Below are positions 25,970-35,597 of a DNA stretch of 64,000 nucleotides, one piece after another. The stretch's first letter is position 1. Every line of letters starts with the position of its first letter. The notes beneath the pieces were generated by a model that was given only the letters and a program-made list of their open reading frames with translations, ran no database searches and had not been told where the DNA came from. This stretch comes from Halogeometricum pallidum JCM 14848. GTDB lineage: Archaea; Halobacteriota; Halobacteria; Halobacteriales; Haloferacaceae. The DNA lies in assembly GCF_000337095.1 (NCBI RefSeq), contig NZ_AOIV01000021.1:53878-117877 (forward strand), read 5' to 3'. The position numbers were made by a program, and so were the translations under genes.

Positions 25970-26890
25970 CTACAGGTAGTAGTCGATGGTTTGCTCAAGG
26001 CCGTCTTCGAACGTCCATTCGGGCTCCCAGCCAAGCTGCTTGATTTTGTCTATCTCAAGAGCGTACCGGAGATCATGCCCAGCACGGTCTTCGACGAAGG
26101 TGATTTGGTCTTCGGAGCCACCGACAGCGTCAAGGATCGCTTGGGTTACTTCGAGATTCGTCCGCTCTTCTCCCGAACCGATGTTGTACACTTCGCCGAT
26201 CTCTCCTTCTCGCAAGACCGCATCAAGCGCCCGGCAGTTGTCCTCCACGTAGATCCACTCTCGAACGTTCGAGCCATCTCCGTACACGGGAAGGTCCTCG
26301 CCTGCAGCAGCGTTCTGGATGAATTTCGGGATCAGCTTCTCATCGTGTTGTCTGGGTCCGAAATTGTTGCAGGTTCGTGTGATAACGACCGGGAGATCGT
26401 GTGTTGACTCGTAACTTTTCGCTAGCAAGTCTGCTCCTGCTTTCGTCGCAGAGTACGGATTACGAGGATTCAGTGAATCGTCTTCGCTGAACTCTCCGTC
26501 CATGATTTGCCCGTATACCTCATCAGTGGAGATCTGGAGGAATCGATCAATATCCGCGTTCAGCGCTGAATCAAGGAGGACTTGCGTCCCCTGGACGTTC
26601 GTCGTAACGAACGGTTCTGCCCCATCAATCGACCGGTCAACGTGCGACTCCGCCGCGAAGTTCACTACCGTGTCGACATCCGACATGAGTTCGTCGACGA
26701 GGTCGCGGTCACGGATGTCCCCTTCGACGAACTCGTGTTTCGGGTGGTCGAGGTACCCCTCTAAGTTGTCGCGGGAACCAGCATACGTGAGCGCATCTAA
26801 CGTAACAACAGAATCGTCGCGGTTCTCCAGCATGAACCGAACGAAATTCGAACCAATAAATCCAGCCCCCCCAGTGACGAGCAGTCGCAT
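25970..26890 (-). CDS. rfbB: dTDP-glucose 4,6-dehydratase
   Basis: A 306-residue extended SDR enzyme. It has the NAD-binding TGGAGFIGSNFVRF (residues 5-18), FAAESHVDRSI, ISTDEVYG and the catalytic YSATK (about 143-147), followed by NNFGPRQ and the substrate-binding NVREWIYVEDN. This combination is diagnostic for RmlB, the second step of dTDP-L-rhamnose synthesis (family knowledge). It is divergent from rfbD with 53 bases between starts, which must contain both promoters. Confidence 0.93.
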   Translation of the reverse strand: MRLLVTGGAGFIGSNFVRFMLENRDDSVVTLDALTYAGSRDNLEGYLDHPKHEFVEGDIRDRDLVDELMSDVDTVVNFAAESHVDRSIDGAEPFVTTNVQGTQVLLDSALNADIDRFLQISTDEVYGQIMDGEFSEDDSLNPRNPYSATKAGADLLAKSYESTHDLPVVITRTCNNFGPRQHDEKLIPKFIQNAAAGEDLPVYGDGSNVREWIYVEDNCRALDAVLREGEIGEVYNIGSGEERTNLEVTQAILDAVGGSEDQITFVEDRAGHDLRYALEIDKIKQLGWEPEWTFEDGLEQTIDYYL

Positions 26891-26943
26891 GAACGCGAGT
26901 TTGAGCGCAGGCTATATGTACATTTTCCTCGAAACGTTTGTCG

Positions 26944-27837
26944 ATGAAGCTGTTTATACTGGGAGCGGGGGGGCTGCTCGGTAGTGCTGTGGCTCGGACA
27001 TGCCTTGACCACTCAATCGACGTCGCCGGAACATATCACTCAACACAGCCAGCGTTCGAATTCCCGCTTGTTCAACACGATATCCGCGATACCGAGAGGT
27101 TCGAATCGATGCTTCGAGAGCATGAACCGGATGCAGTCGTGAACTGTGCTGCAATGACCGATGTTGACGGGTGTGAATCACAACCCGAGGCAGCATTCGA
27201 GGTCAACGGAGACGCACCAGGGGCACTCGCGTCTATCTGTGCGGAGCACTCAGTTCCTTTCGTTCACGTCTCGACTGACTACGTGTTCGACGGCGAGGCT
27301 GCAGAACCGTACAGCGAGGATGCGACGACTAATCCGATACAGGAGTACGGAAAGTCAAAGCTTGAAGGCGAACACCAGGTCCGAGAAGTAGACGGTGAGA
27401 CCATGCTTGTTCGCCTCTCGTTCGTCTACGGAGTTCGTGGCGATACTGACGAACTCGTTGGCTTTCCCGCGTGGGTTCGCGATACACTTGACGCCGGTGA
27501 TGAAGTGCCGTTGTTTGTCGATCAACGAATCACACCAAGTCGGGCTGGGCACGCAGCCGAAGCGATTTTGGAATTGCTGGACGCCGAAGCATACAACTGC
27601 TACCACGTCGCGAGTCGCTCATGCGTGACTCCACACGAGTTCGGCCAGGCGATCGCAGACGTTCAAGGAGCAGACAACACGCTGGTTCGAGAAAGCAAAC
27701 AGGCCGACGTTTCTCGCGACGCCGCGAGACCACAGGATACCTGCTTGAACGTCTCGAAAGTCGAAGATGCACTCGGACGAGCGGAGCCAACGCTCAGTCA
27801 AGACCTCGAAAGGATTGAGGAGATGTTCGCAAGTTAG
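26944..27837 (+). CDS. rfbD: dTDP-4-dehydrorhamnose reductase
   Basis: A 297-residue SDR. It has an N-terminal LFILGAGGLLGSAVAR, VNCAAMTDVDGCE, VSTDYVFDG and EYGKSKLEGE (the YxxxK catalytic pair), then LVRLSFVYG. This is the RmlD pattern, the last step that yields dTDP-L-rhamnose. The ATG at 26944 is chosen over a TTG two codons earlier. Its stop codon overlaps, on the other strand, the stop of a small zinc-protein gene. Confidence 0.92.
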   Translation: MKLFILGAGGLLGSAVARTCLDHSIDVAGTYHSTQPAFEFPLVQHDIRDTERFESMLREHEPDAVVNCAAMTDVDGCESQPEAAFEVNGDAPGALASICAEHSVPFVHVSTDYVFDGEAAEPYSEDATTNPIQEYGKSKLEGEHQVREVDGETMLVRLSFVYGVRGDTDELVGFPAWVRDTLDAGDEVPLFVDQRITPSRAGHAAEAILELLDAEAYNCYHVASRSCVTPHEFGQAIADVQGADNTLVRESKQADVSRDAARPQDTCLNVSKVEDALGRAEPTLSQDLERIEEMFAS

Positions 27838-28013
27838 AGTCGGTACTGCTCACGGTGGTTGACGAAGAACTCCTGCTCTTCGTCGGAAAGGTCGTCGAAA
27901 CGGAGCACGCTCTCACAAGAGAGGCCCGGGCATTTCATGACGCGACTCGATTCGAGTTCGTTCGCCGAGACGATGGTACCGCACTGCGGGCAGGTATGGG
28001 TGATGATGCGCAT
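27834..28013 (-). CDS. Small zinc-finger protein (59 aa)
   Basis: Reads MRIITHTCPQCGTIVSANEL, then ESSRVMKCPGLSCESVLRF and an acidic tail ending REQYRL. CPQC and CPGLSC form a likely four-cysteine zinc site of the small-zinc-protein type common in haloarchaea. It starts two bases after the rfbA stop, so it is in the rfbC-rfbA operon, and its 3' end overlaps the convergent rfbD by three bases. The function is unknown; a regulatory or adaptor role in surface-sugar synthesis is possible. Confidence 0.8.
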   Translation of the reverse strand: MRIITHTCPQCGTIVSANELESSRVMKCPGLSCESVLRFDDLSDEEQEFFVNHREQYRL

Positions 28014-28015
28014 GT

Positions 28016-29089
28016 TCAGAGTTTGAGTTGTGAGTTTTCTCCGACGACGAGACGACGGCCCTCCGGCAGCAGCTCGTCTGCACGACCGACGTTGGCGCCG
28101 CGACCGAGGAGACTGTCGACGATCTTTCCAGTGGTCGAAATCGTCGAGTCCCCGATGACGACGCTGTTCTCAAGATGCACGCCTTCGAGTGTCGAGTTCG
28201 GACCGATCGAAGTGTAGGGACCAACGTACGTTCCAGACTCGATCACGCTATTTTCGGCGATCGAGACGGGCCCTCGAACCGTTGCACCGGCTTCGATCGT
28301 CGCCGTCTCGTGGAGTTCTACGCGACCTTGGACAGTAGCTCCAGGGTCGATGCGGCCCTCACGAGCGAGGTCTTTGTCCTCGAGGACGAGTCGGTTGGCC
28401 TCTAGGATATCTTCGGGCTTCCCAGTGTCCTTCCACCAGCCGCGGACGACGTGTGAGTTAATCGCGTTCCCGTCTTCGAGCAGTGTCTGGATTGCGTCAG
28501 TGATTTCGAGCTCACCGCGCCACGATGGTTCGAGTCGCTCGATGACATCGAAGACGGCGTTCGAGAAAACGTAGATACCGATGAGCGCAAGGTTCGTCGG
28601 AGGGTCGTCCGGTTTTTCGATTAGCTCTGTGACGTTCCCGTCGTCATCTACGTTCGCAATCCCGAACTGCGTGGGATTGTCGACTTCTTGGAGGGCGATT
28701 CCTGCACCGTAGTCGCCTTGTTGGAAGCTTTCAACGAGTTCAGAGATTCCTTGTTTGAGGATGTTATCCCCGAGGTACATCACGAAGTCGTCGTCACCGA
28801 CGAAGTCGCGCGCACAGCCGGCCGCATGAGCGAGTCCGAGTGGGTTTCCTTGGACGATGTAGGTGATATCGACACCGTACTTGCTTCCGTCACCAAGAAG
28901 TTCTTGAATCTCCTCTCGACCTTTGTGCCCGAGAACAACCCCGATCTCGGTTACACCCGCTTCTTTGAGATCTTCAATTGCGTACTCGAGAACAGGCTTG
29001 TTTGCGACCGGCACGAGCTGTTTGGGACCAGTGTGGGTAATAGGACGTAGCCGCGACCCCGTCCCCCCCGAAAGTAAGACGCCTTTCAT
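28016..29089 (-). CDS. rfbA: Glucose-1-phosphate thymidylyltransferase (long form)
   Basis: A 357-residue protein. MKGVLLSGGTGSRLRPIT is the nucleotidyl-transferase signature, with PKQLVPVANKPVLEYAI and YLGDNIL (metal-binding Asp). The C-terminal 110 residues form a left-handed beta-helix of hexapeptide repeats (ATVQGRVELHETATIEAGATV). It catalyses glucose-1-phosphate plus dTTP to dTDP-glucose. The stop of rfbC is four bases upstream. Confidence 0.92.
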   Translation of the reverse strand: MKGVLLSGGTGSRLRPITHTGPKQLVPVANKPVLEYAIEDLKEAGVTEIGVVLGHKGREEIQELLGDGSKYGVDITYIVQGNPLGLAHAAGCARDFVGDDDFVMYLGDNILKQGISELVESFQQGDYGAGIALQEVDNPTQFGIANVDDDGNVTELIEKPDDPPTNLALIGIYVFSNAVFDVIERLEPSWRGELEITDAIQTLLEDGNAINSHVVRGWWKDTGKPEDILEANRLVLEDKDLAREGRIDPGATVQGRVELHETATIEAGATVRGPVSIAENSVIESGTYVGPYTSIGPNSTLEGVHLENSVVIGDSTISTTGKIVDSLLGRGANVGRADELLPEGRRLVVGENSQLKL

Positions 29090-29093
29090 ATAT

Positions 29094-29564
29094 TTACTCG
29101 TCCGGTAGTTCGTCCCAGTCTAAGGGGATTTTCTCTGTGTCGTACGGTAGGCGCTCCTCATCAGGGTCTTCGTAGTTGTAAATATTTGTCGGCATATTTA
29201 CTAAAAAGGCAGGCTTGTCGCCGAGCGCTTTGAAACCATGCCAACATTCGCCAGGGATACGGACAACCTGTTGATTATGTTCACTAATGACTAAGGTGTT
29301 AACCTCATCTTGGGTAGGGGAGTCCTCGCGGTCGTCATAGATCCCAATCTTGATGCGTCCCTTAGGACAGGTAAAGTAGTCAATCTGCCCGCGATTGTGG
29401 CGGTGCCACGCGCGGGTAATGCCGGGATAGGTCATCGAATAGTAGGACATCGCAGGCTTAGGGTCGAATAGCTCCCAATCTTCTCGGAAGAGTTCCACGA
29501 GATGGCCCCGCTCGTCAGCATTTACTTGGAGATCTCTAACTTCAACATCGTGGATGCGAGTCAT
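29094..29564 (-). CDS. rfbC: dTDP-4-dehydrorhamnose 3,5-epimerase-like cupin
   Basis: A 156-residue cupin. It contains DERGHLVELFREDW, the catalytic-histidine region TRAWHRHNRGQIDYFTCPKG, and IPGECWHGFKAL with the conserved tail histidine. It is somewhat shorter than bacterial RmlC (about 180), as in other archaeal versions. It is first in the rfbC-rfbA-zinc protein operon. With rfbA, rfbB and rfbD in the next 3 kb, the full rhamnose route is present. Confidence 0.88.
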   Translation of the reverse strand: MTRIHDVEVRDLQVNADERGHLVELFREDWELFDPKPAMSYYSMTYPGITRAWHRHNRGQIDYFTCPKGRIKIGIYDDREDSPTQDEVNTLVISEHNQQVVRIPGECWHGFKALGDKPAFLVNMPTNIYNYEDPDEERLPYDTEKIPLDWDELPDE

Positions 29565-29751
29565 CTATATTAGAGAGTTCTCGTGGATGGCTTAAGTCTA
29601 ATGTTATCGGCGTATTTTTATATTCTATCTGGACTAGTCATTAGTAGATAGTAAATTAGTATTTTATCGGTATCCGATACTCATAACACTGAGCTCTATT
29701 TTAGTCACAGTATGACCTCCAAACAAAGCTGTAGATCTCTAATACAGATTC

Positions 29752-31167
29752 ATGAATATTGCTCGTTCTAGTTTTAAACTCTTTGGAGCCAATATTGTTA
29801 GTTCCGCTACTGCATTCCTCGGAATTGCCTACTTTGCGCAGGAACTTGGTGCAGCTCCAATGGGCGTATTCTTTCTATTCCAAGCAATGCTTGGTTTACT
29901 TGCCATTCCCGCTGACTTTGGACTACGTGGAGCCGTTGAGAAGCGGATTAGCGAGGGAGAGTCACAGGGAGAATTCTTAACAAGTGCAGTTATCCTTAAG
30001 TTAGTTCCAATTACTCTAATTGTAGCCGGGATTCTACTCCTACAATCATATGTGAACAATTATATCGGAGAGAATGTTGCTATCCTTCTTGCAGCAGCAA
30101 TTATACTCCAAGAAGCAGCACAATTTGCAGTTGTAGTATTAAAAGGTGAACTTCGGGTAGGCGAAACGGCAGTTCTTCGGCTTGCACGGCAAGTCTCTTG
30201 GGTTGGGGTTAGTACTCTATTCGTTACACAAGGCTACGGTGCATTAGGATTGATTTATGGGCTACTTACTGCATTAGGGGTAATGTTCGTACTAGGACTA
30301 TACAAATGCTCGACCTCACCAAGTCGACCATCTATAAAGCATGCCCGTTCATTATTTAATTACAGCAGGTATAATGTTGTATCCTCTATCGGTGGTTACT
30401 TCTATAGCTGGATGGACGTTGCGATAATTGGACTATTTCTTTCGCAGGCACACGTAGGAGCATACGAAACAGCATGGAGAGTAACAACCATTGTAGTACT
30501 TCTGAGTGATTCTATCGCCTCAGCGTTATTCCCACAGGTAAGCCGCTGGAACGCCAATAACGCCAAAAGTCGGATTGAATCTACGATTCAAGAGACAATC
30601 ACACCATCGATGATTTTAGTGATACCGTCATTCTTTGGTACACTCATTTTTTCGTCAGAAATATTGGAACTGATCTTTGGTCCCGAGTTTGCTATTGCAT
30701 CGTTAGTATTGATCGTCTTAATGGGTGAGAAAATTGTTCAATCGGTACACATAATATTTGGGAAAGCTCTACAGGGGATTAACCGACCTGACTTAGCTGC
30801 ATATGCGACCGTAACTTCGGTATTAACAAACCTAGTACTGAATTTGATATTCGTCGTTCAGTTTGGAATTATTGGAGCAGCCATGGCCACAACTATCTCA
30901 TTTTCCATGAACGCTATCATTCACGGCTACTACTTATCAAAATTCATGGATATCAGATTCCCTTATTCTGAGATCAGTTGGTGTGTATTATCTTCGGTAG
31001 GAATGGCTCTATTTTTAGAAGGACTCCGTTCGCTAATAGTTGTCAACAATGTTGTTAGTCTGGTTACAGCTATATCTGCCGGGGCTTTAGTGTACTGGTT
31101 ATTGATATTCACTTCTAAATCATTACGAGTGAAGCTAGTGACGCAAGCCAAGTCCTTAGTATCATAA
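29752..31167 (+). CDS. Wzx-type polysaccharide/lipid-oligosaccharide flippase
   Basis: A 471-residue protein with about twelve to fourteen hydrophobic helices. The N terminus SSFKLFGANIVSSATAFLGI and the segment GVFFLFQAMLGLLAIPADFG are typical of the MOP-superfamily flippases that turn lipid-linked glycans outward (compare AglR/Agl15-like proteins in Haloferax, by family knowledge). Base composition drops sharply here compared with the rhamnose genes, as usual for horizontally exchanged glycan genes. Confidence 0.88.
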   Translation: MNIARSSFKLFGANIVSSATAFLGIAYFAQELGAAPMGVFFLFQAMLGLLAIPADFGLRGAVEKRISEGESQGEFLTSAVILKLVPITLIVAGILLLQSYVNNYIGENVAILLAAAIILQEAAQFAVVVLKGELRVGETAVLRLARQVSWVGVSTLFVTQGYGALGLIYGLLTALGVMFVLGLYKCSTSPSRPSIKHARSLFNYSRYNVVSSIGGYFYSWMDVAIIGLFLSQAHVGAYETAWRVTTIVVLLSDSIASALFPQVSRWNANNAKSRIESTIQETITPSMILVIPSFFGTLIFSSEILELIFGPEFAIASLVLIVLMGEKIVQSVHIIFGKALQGINRPDLAAYATVTSVLTNLVLNLIFVVQFGIIGAAMATTISFSMNAIIHGYYLSKFMDIRFPYSEISWCVLSSVGMALFLEGLRSLIVVNNVVSLVTAISAGALVYWLLIFTSKSLRVKLVTQAKSLVS

Positions 31168-31445
31168 TGCGTCCTAACCTATTATAATCTATTAAGTGAT
31201 CTTAATTGATTTCAGAGGAGCTATGCTGTAACCTCATATCGGTATTTGGAGATTTGTTAGTAGACTTCTGAATAATCAAATAATCAGGTAATGTGTAAAT
31301 ATTGAATATCGGGATAGAAATAATAACCCAACATTTTAGAATAATAATAGACTATCCAACGGGAGCTAAGGCTTGTTGAGTGTTAGCAACTCAACATGCT
31401 GGTGGCTGTTACACAACACTGTAGACAATAGAAAAAGACTTCTAA
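31168..31445. other. AT-rich gene-free gap
   Basis: About 280 bases of AT-rich DNA between flippase and glycosyltransferase. The segment 31374-31420 has an inverted TTGAGTGTTAGCAACTCAAC motif (TTGAGT...ACTCAA), which could form a short hairpin. Otherwise I see nothing. Confidence 0.35.
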
Positions 31446-32480
31446 ATGAATCGTCTCATCCGAATCATGGATATGGTTGACTCAAAGACCTCGCCGACGG
31501 TTTCTGTTGCAATAGCAACCTATAATGGAGAGGATTATCTTTCAGAGCAACTTGACAGTATTCTGAATCAGTCTCGGTCACCAGATGAGATCATAATCAC
31601 GGACGATTGTTCGACTGATAGGACACCTGATGTGTTATCTCACTACGAAGCAGAGTATCCAGATATAATATCAGTGTTTGAAAATGAGGAGAATGTTGGG
31701 GTGACGAAGAATTTCAGCAAGTCCATTCAGCTAACTAGTGGTGATCTTATATTTTTAAGTGACCAAGATGATGTATGGTCTCAAGATAAAATAAAAACCC
31801 AAATTCAAACCATGTATTCTACCAATAGTGTTCTATCTTTTCATAATTCTACACTTGTTACTGAAGATAAATATGATATTGGAGACTTCTGGTCATCTCT
31901 TGTTTTCTCTCCGACTTCAATACAAGAGTCAGAAACATGGATTTCTTCTCTGTTGTTTAGGAACTTCATCCAAGGAGCGACGATAGCGATGGACCACAGG
32001 TTGAAGAAGCAGGTGCTCCCAATACCAGAACAATGGGAGCATGACTACTATATTGCTCTGAAGGCAGCACTTGTCGGCTCAATTTCGGTGATTAACAAAG
32101 AACTGATGATGTATCGTCAGCATGGGAACCAAGTGACAGGGTCTCCGGCGCCGGATACAGTTATGAAGATACATAATGCTTTACAGAACGGAAAGGAGAA
32201 TTATAATCCTGATCCTGAGAAATGGGTGATTTTAATGAAAGAGGTTGAGTCAATGAGTGAAGATGAATTAAGGCTCCCGTCCCAGCCAGTAATCGATATT
32301 CTTGAAAGTAGGATAAGATTCGAAAGAAATAGGCGAGTGATCTATAGAGGCGGCTCAAATTACACAATCAAAACTACATCAATAGCAAAAAATTTGCTTA
32401 ACGGGCGCTATTCACAGTTTGGGTATGGACCCTTTGGTCTACTTAGTACAGTGAGAGATATCATCTCGTCATTTCCCTAA
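31446..32480 (+). CDS. Family 2 glycosyltransferase
   Basis: A 344-residue protein. SVAIATYNGEDYLSEQLDSI, then ITDDCSTDRTPDVL, and FLSDQDDVW (metal-binding DQDD) define a GT-A fold of the rhamnosyltransferase-like GT2 branch. The donor may well be dTDP-rhamnose from the neighbouring pathway, but this is inference. The start could be the ATG at 31446 or the one at 31467. The stop overlaps the ATG of the next gene by one base, so they form an operon. Confidence 0.87.
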   Translation: MNRLIRIMDMVDSKTSPTVSVAIATYNGEDYLSEQLDSILNQSRSPDEIIITDDCSTDRTPDVLSHYEAEYPDIISVFENEENVGVTKNFSKSIQLTSGDLIFLSDQDDVWSQDKIKTQIQTMYSTNSVLSFHNSTLVTEDKYDIGDFWSSLVFSPTSIQESETWISSLLFRNFIQGATIAMDHRLKKQVLPIPEQWEHDYYIALKAALVGSISVINKELMMYRQHGNQVTGSPAPDTVMKIHNALQNGKENYNPDPEKWVILMKEVESMSEDELRLPSQPVIDILESRIRFERNRRVIYRGGSNYTIKTTSIAKNLLNGRYSQFGYGPFGLLSTVRDIISSFP

Positions 32481-34060
32481 TGAGACGAGTAAATCTCCTA
32501 TCGTTACTAATTGTCAGTGTCATTTTTGTGCCATATGTAATTAGAACAACAATATCTCCACTACCAGTAGATCCTTATTGGAGGTATCAGAATTTAATGC
32601 TAGCTAATCAAATAGCAGCAACCAATCATTTATCATTCCAAGCCATCAGTGGGAATTCAGTTCTTGGCAAATTCGCAAAAAATTTCGCTAGAAATTTTGT
32701 TTCTCCTCTAATAGTCACAATATTTAGTGAAATATTAGGAATTGATAGAAATACTGTTAATTCCCTCCCTCTATTTTCAGCTCAGCTAGTTATAGCACAG
32801 GGAATCCTGGCCTATAAAATCACCCGAAAAAAAATAGTATTCTTAATTGCGTCTTTGTTTGCAGTGTCTTTCCAGTATATACAGTTACCAATATTAGATA
32901 TGGCCCATCGAGTAACTCTTGGCTGGGTCTTTTTCTTCTTTCTCGCATATACGATAGTGTCAATAAGAGATAATAAACAAGCAAGATATACTGTGGCATT
33001 CATTATATTTCTACTAGCGTTCATTCCATCGTATCAAACTCTTTCTATTGCATGCATTCCGTTTTTCTCTACCCTATTTATTCTAATCTGGATATCAGAA
33101 AAAGAGACTACGACTAGTCATCTGATAATCATTCTATTGGTTGGAGTGGTTTCATATTACATCATTATAGCGGGTTGGGCGTCTAGACTTATTCCAATTG
33201 TTATAGCTTCCATCCATGGTGTGAGCAACCTCACTATCTCTGGTCCTACTATTGCTGAACCCCTTGAACGTTATCTATATCAGCAGCCCGAAGCTACCAT
33301 AAGATCCTCCCTCTTTCTTGTTTCATCCTTAACCGCCATTCTGATATTAGGTAGCACATCCCTCTATAGAGGTTATCTCGTTTACAGATCAAAGAACTTA
33401 AGAAACCTTAGTTGGTTTGATATTATTATAATCTGTGTGATTGTTCAAGGAGTGGCAAACACCTTCCTGAGCATGTTATTCAGCGCAAGTGGCGGCATCG
33501 ACCCTCGTCTGTTGGCCCTTCTATTTGTTCCAATCTTTGGAAGTCGATTATATAGCATTGTCAAGAGGAATTATTCACCTTCTGTTAGACATGTGTTCAT
33601 TCTGGTTATAATAATACCCGCACTGTTTTTAACAGTTACTCAGCCATTAACCCCACATACTAATTTAATCTCAGTCTCCCAAGAAGAGGTTACCCAGATT
33701 GAATGGGCAAACAAGCAGATACCTGATGAGGAAATAATAGTAAGCGATTTCAATATAGCAAGTGCATATAAAGCAATAGGGGGAAATGGAGAGATATATC
33801 TTCCACCAGCGGGAACTCCACCATATTCAAAACAACGAACTGCTCAACAGTTAATTGATATTTACTACGAAAATCCATCAGTAGCTAGTACTCACGGTGA
33901 TGTATATCTTGTAAACGAACAACTTGAGGAACAAGGTATTTTCCACCTAGGAAGTATAACTACTAAACCAAATGCTGATTTGGGACGGCAGTTAGATAAG
34001 AGTCCGCGTTGGAACCGGATCTACTCATCTAAAAATAGCAAAATATTCAGAGGTAGATAA
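32480..34060 (+). CDS. Polytopic GT-C-like membrane protein
   Basis: A 526-residue protein with about ten hydrophobic helices. One charged extracytoplasmic loop lies early (PLPVDPYWRYQNLMLANQIA), and the C-terminal soluble part of about 100 residues contains EEVTQIEWANKQIPDEEIIV. This layout suits lipid-linked sugar-dependent (GT-C) transferases or polymerases of surface-glycan clusters. No exact family is recognised. TAATG overlap with the preceding GT2 gene. Confidence 0.7.
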   Translation: MRRVNLLSLLIVSVIFVPYVIRTTISPLPVDPYWRYQNLMLANQIAATNHLSFQAISGNSVLGKFAKNFARNFVSPLIVTIFSEILGIDRNTVNSLPLFSAQLVIAQGILAYKITRKKIVFLIASLFAVSFQYIQLPILDMAHRVTLGWVFFFFLAYTIVSIRDNKQARYTVAFIIFLLAFIPSYQTLSIACIPFFSTLFILIWISEKETTTSHLIIILLVGVVSYYIIIAGWASRLIPIVIASIHGVSNLTISGPTIAEPLERYLYQQPEATIRSSLFLVSSLTAILILGSTSLYRGYLVYRSKNLRNLSWFDIIIICVIVQGVANTFLSMLFSASGGIDPRLLALLFVPIFGSRLYSIVKRNYSPSVRHVFILVIIIPALFLTVTQPLTPHTNLISVSQEEVTQIEWANKQIPDEEIIVSDFNIASAYKAIGGNGEIYLPPAGTPPYSKQRTAQQLIDIYYENPSVASTHGDVYLVNEQLEEQGIFHLGSITTKPNADLGRQLDKSPRWNRIYSSKNSKIFRGR

Positions 34061-34215
34061 ATTCTACTATAGATATAAAAGTGGGAATCGCTCCTTTACC
34101 ACTATTGAACATAGTTATTAATCAAGAGTGGGTCTGAACAATTACCAATCAGGATTCCCCTTGGAACAGCCCAAATAACAAAATACTTATAAGTTGCAAG
34201 CGCCATCGCACCCAT

Positions 34216-35559
34216 ATGCCGTCACGCAAAGATTATTTGACAGACTACCTAAAAAGGAAGACACCGAGAGGGCTGCGTGATCTTGTAGCTCCAATTTATC
34301 TGTCGTATTTGGAGAATTCGTCGAATATCGCACATAAGCCGGAGAACAAGACATACGAAGTTCGTTCAGAGGCTCCAGACCACATTCTAATTGTAGTTAT
34401 CGATGCTCTACGTCCAGAATATGCAAATAGCCTGCCAATAACATCATCCACTGTGATTACTCCTGGAACTTGGACATTTCCAGCAGTCACAAGTATTCAT
34501 ACTGGGATGTATCCACATAATCATGGATCTTTTGCTCATACAACACCTGAATCAGATGTTTATGCACTCCCAGAACAGTCTGAGTGCAAGCGAGTACTCC
34601 CAACTGAATTAGAGAAAGCTGGATACTCTACCTTTGCCTCTTGTGCTTTCTTAATGCCATTTTTGGCAATAAAAGGATGGTATCAGACACATAAGGTGTA
34701 CGCAGATGCACCTGCTGAAAAAGTTTTGAATTCCTATAAAAAGTGGAGGAATGGGAAAAACAAGACATATGCTTACCTACACTTAGGTGATTTACATGAG
34801 CCTCTAAATCCTCCGAAAGAGTTTGCACGGAGAAACAACGTAGACTGTTCAATTAAGAACATCCAGACATGGGACCATGAAGATAACTTCAATACGAAAA
34901 AGGATTGGCAAAAATACAAAGAAAATAGAAGAAGATTGTACCAGTCATCGTTTGACTACGTATCAGAGAAACTCAAAGAGATAATACAGGGATATAGTGA
35001 TGACACCTTAGTAGTGGTAACCGGTGATCACGGAGAAGCAATGTGGGAAAGTCCCAAGGTGGATAACTTATTTACAGATTCTAGGGAAGGTACTGGTACT
35101 GGCCACGGTGGTACCCCCTTAGATACGGTGGCAAGAGTCCCCATCGGAATAAGCCATCCGCGTAATAAGAATCTATTACCGAGTGGAGGATGGGGAAGTC
35201 TCTGTGATATTGCTGGGACTATTGGAGGTGAAGTTTCTGATAAAATTGACATGAGTGATCAGATTTGGCAAAACGCCATACCTATAGATCGGTCAGTTAT
35301 ATGTGAGGCATCTAGATATGGGACCGAACGAAAAGCAGTCTACAAAGATAAGAAGAAGATAATTCACTCTAATGAAGATGGTATTACTCTTCTAGCACGT
35401 ATTTCGAGGGATGAACCTGGAGAAGAATTCGAAGATGATTATTCTAAAGAAGAAATACAAGATATTATCTCTGCATTACCCAAAGAATCCGAACCAAATA
35501 CGAGAGATAACGTAAACAATGTAATCAAAGGACAGCTAGAAGCACTTGGATATAAATGA
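34216..35559 (+). CDS. Sulfatase/alkaline-phosphatase-superfamily enzyme
   Basis: A 447-residue protein. ILIVVIDALRPEYA (metal-binding Asp pair region), TWTFPAVTSIHTGMYPHNHG and VVVTGDHGEAMWE, then GHGGTPLD, give the sulfatase-superfamily metal site. The residue usually converted to formylglycine sits in CxPxR or SxPxR in classical sulfatases. Here that stretch reads FPAVTSIHTG with Thr as the best nucleophile candidate, so it may be a phospho- or sulfo-transferase rather than a true sulfatase. It is cytoplasmic by lack of a signal peptide. The location suggests work on glycan precursors. Confidence 0.78.
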   Translation: MPSRKDYLTDYLKRKTPRGLRDLVAPIYLSYLENSSNIAHKPENKTYEVRSEAPDHILIVVIDALRPEYANSLPITSSTVITPGTWTFPAVTSIHTGMYPHNHGSFAHTTPESDVYALPEQSECKRVLPTELEKAGYSTFASCAFLMPFLAIKGWYQTHKVYADAPAEKVLNSYKKWRNGKNKTYAYLHLGDLHEPLNPPKEFARRNNVDCSIKNIQTWDHEDNFNTKKDWQKYKENRRRLYQSSFDYVSEKLKEIIQGYSDDTLVVVTGDHGEAMWESPKVDNLFTDSREGTGTGHGGTPLDTVARVPIGISHPRNKNLLPSGGWGSLCDIAGTIGGEVSDKIDMSDQIWQNAIPIDRSVICEASRYGTERKAVYKDKKKIIHSNEDGITLLARISRDEPGEEFEDDYSKEEIQDIISALPKESEPNTRDNVNNVIKGQLEALGYK

Positions 35560-35597
35560 GAGCAGTATTAACTACTTAAGGTTGATAAATATACATA

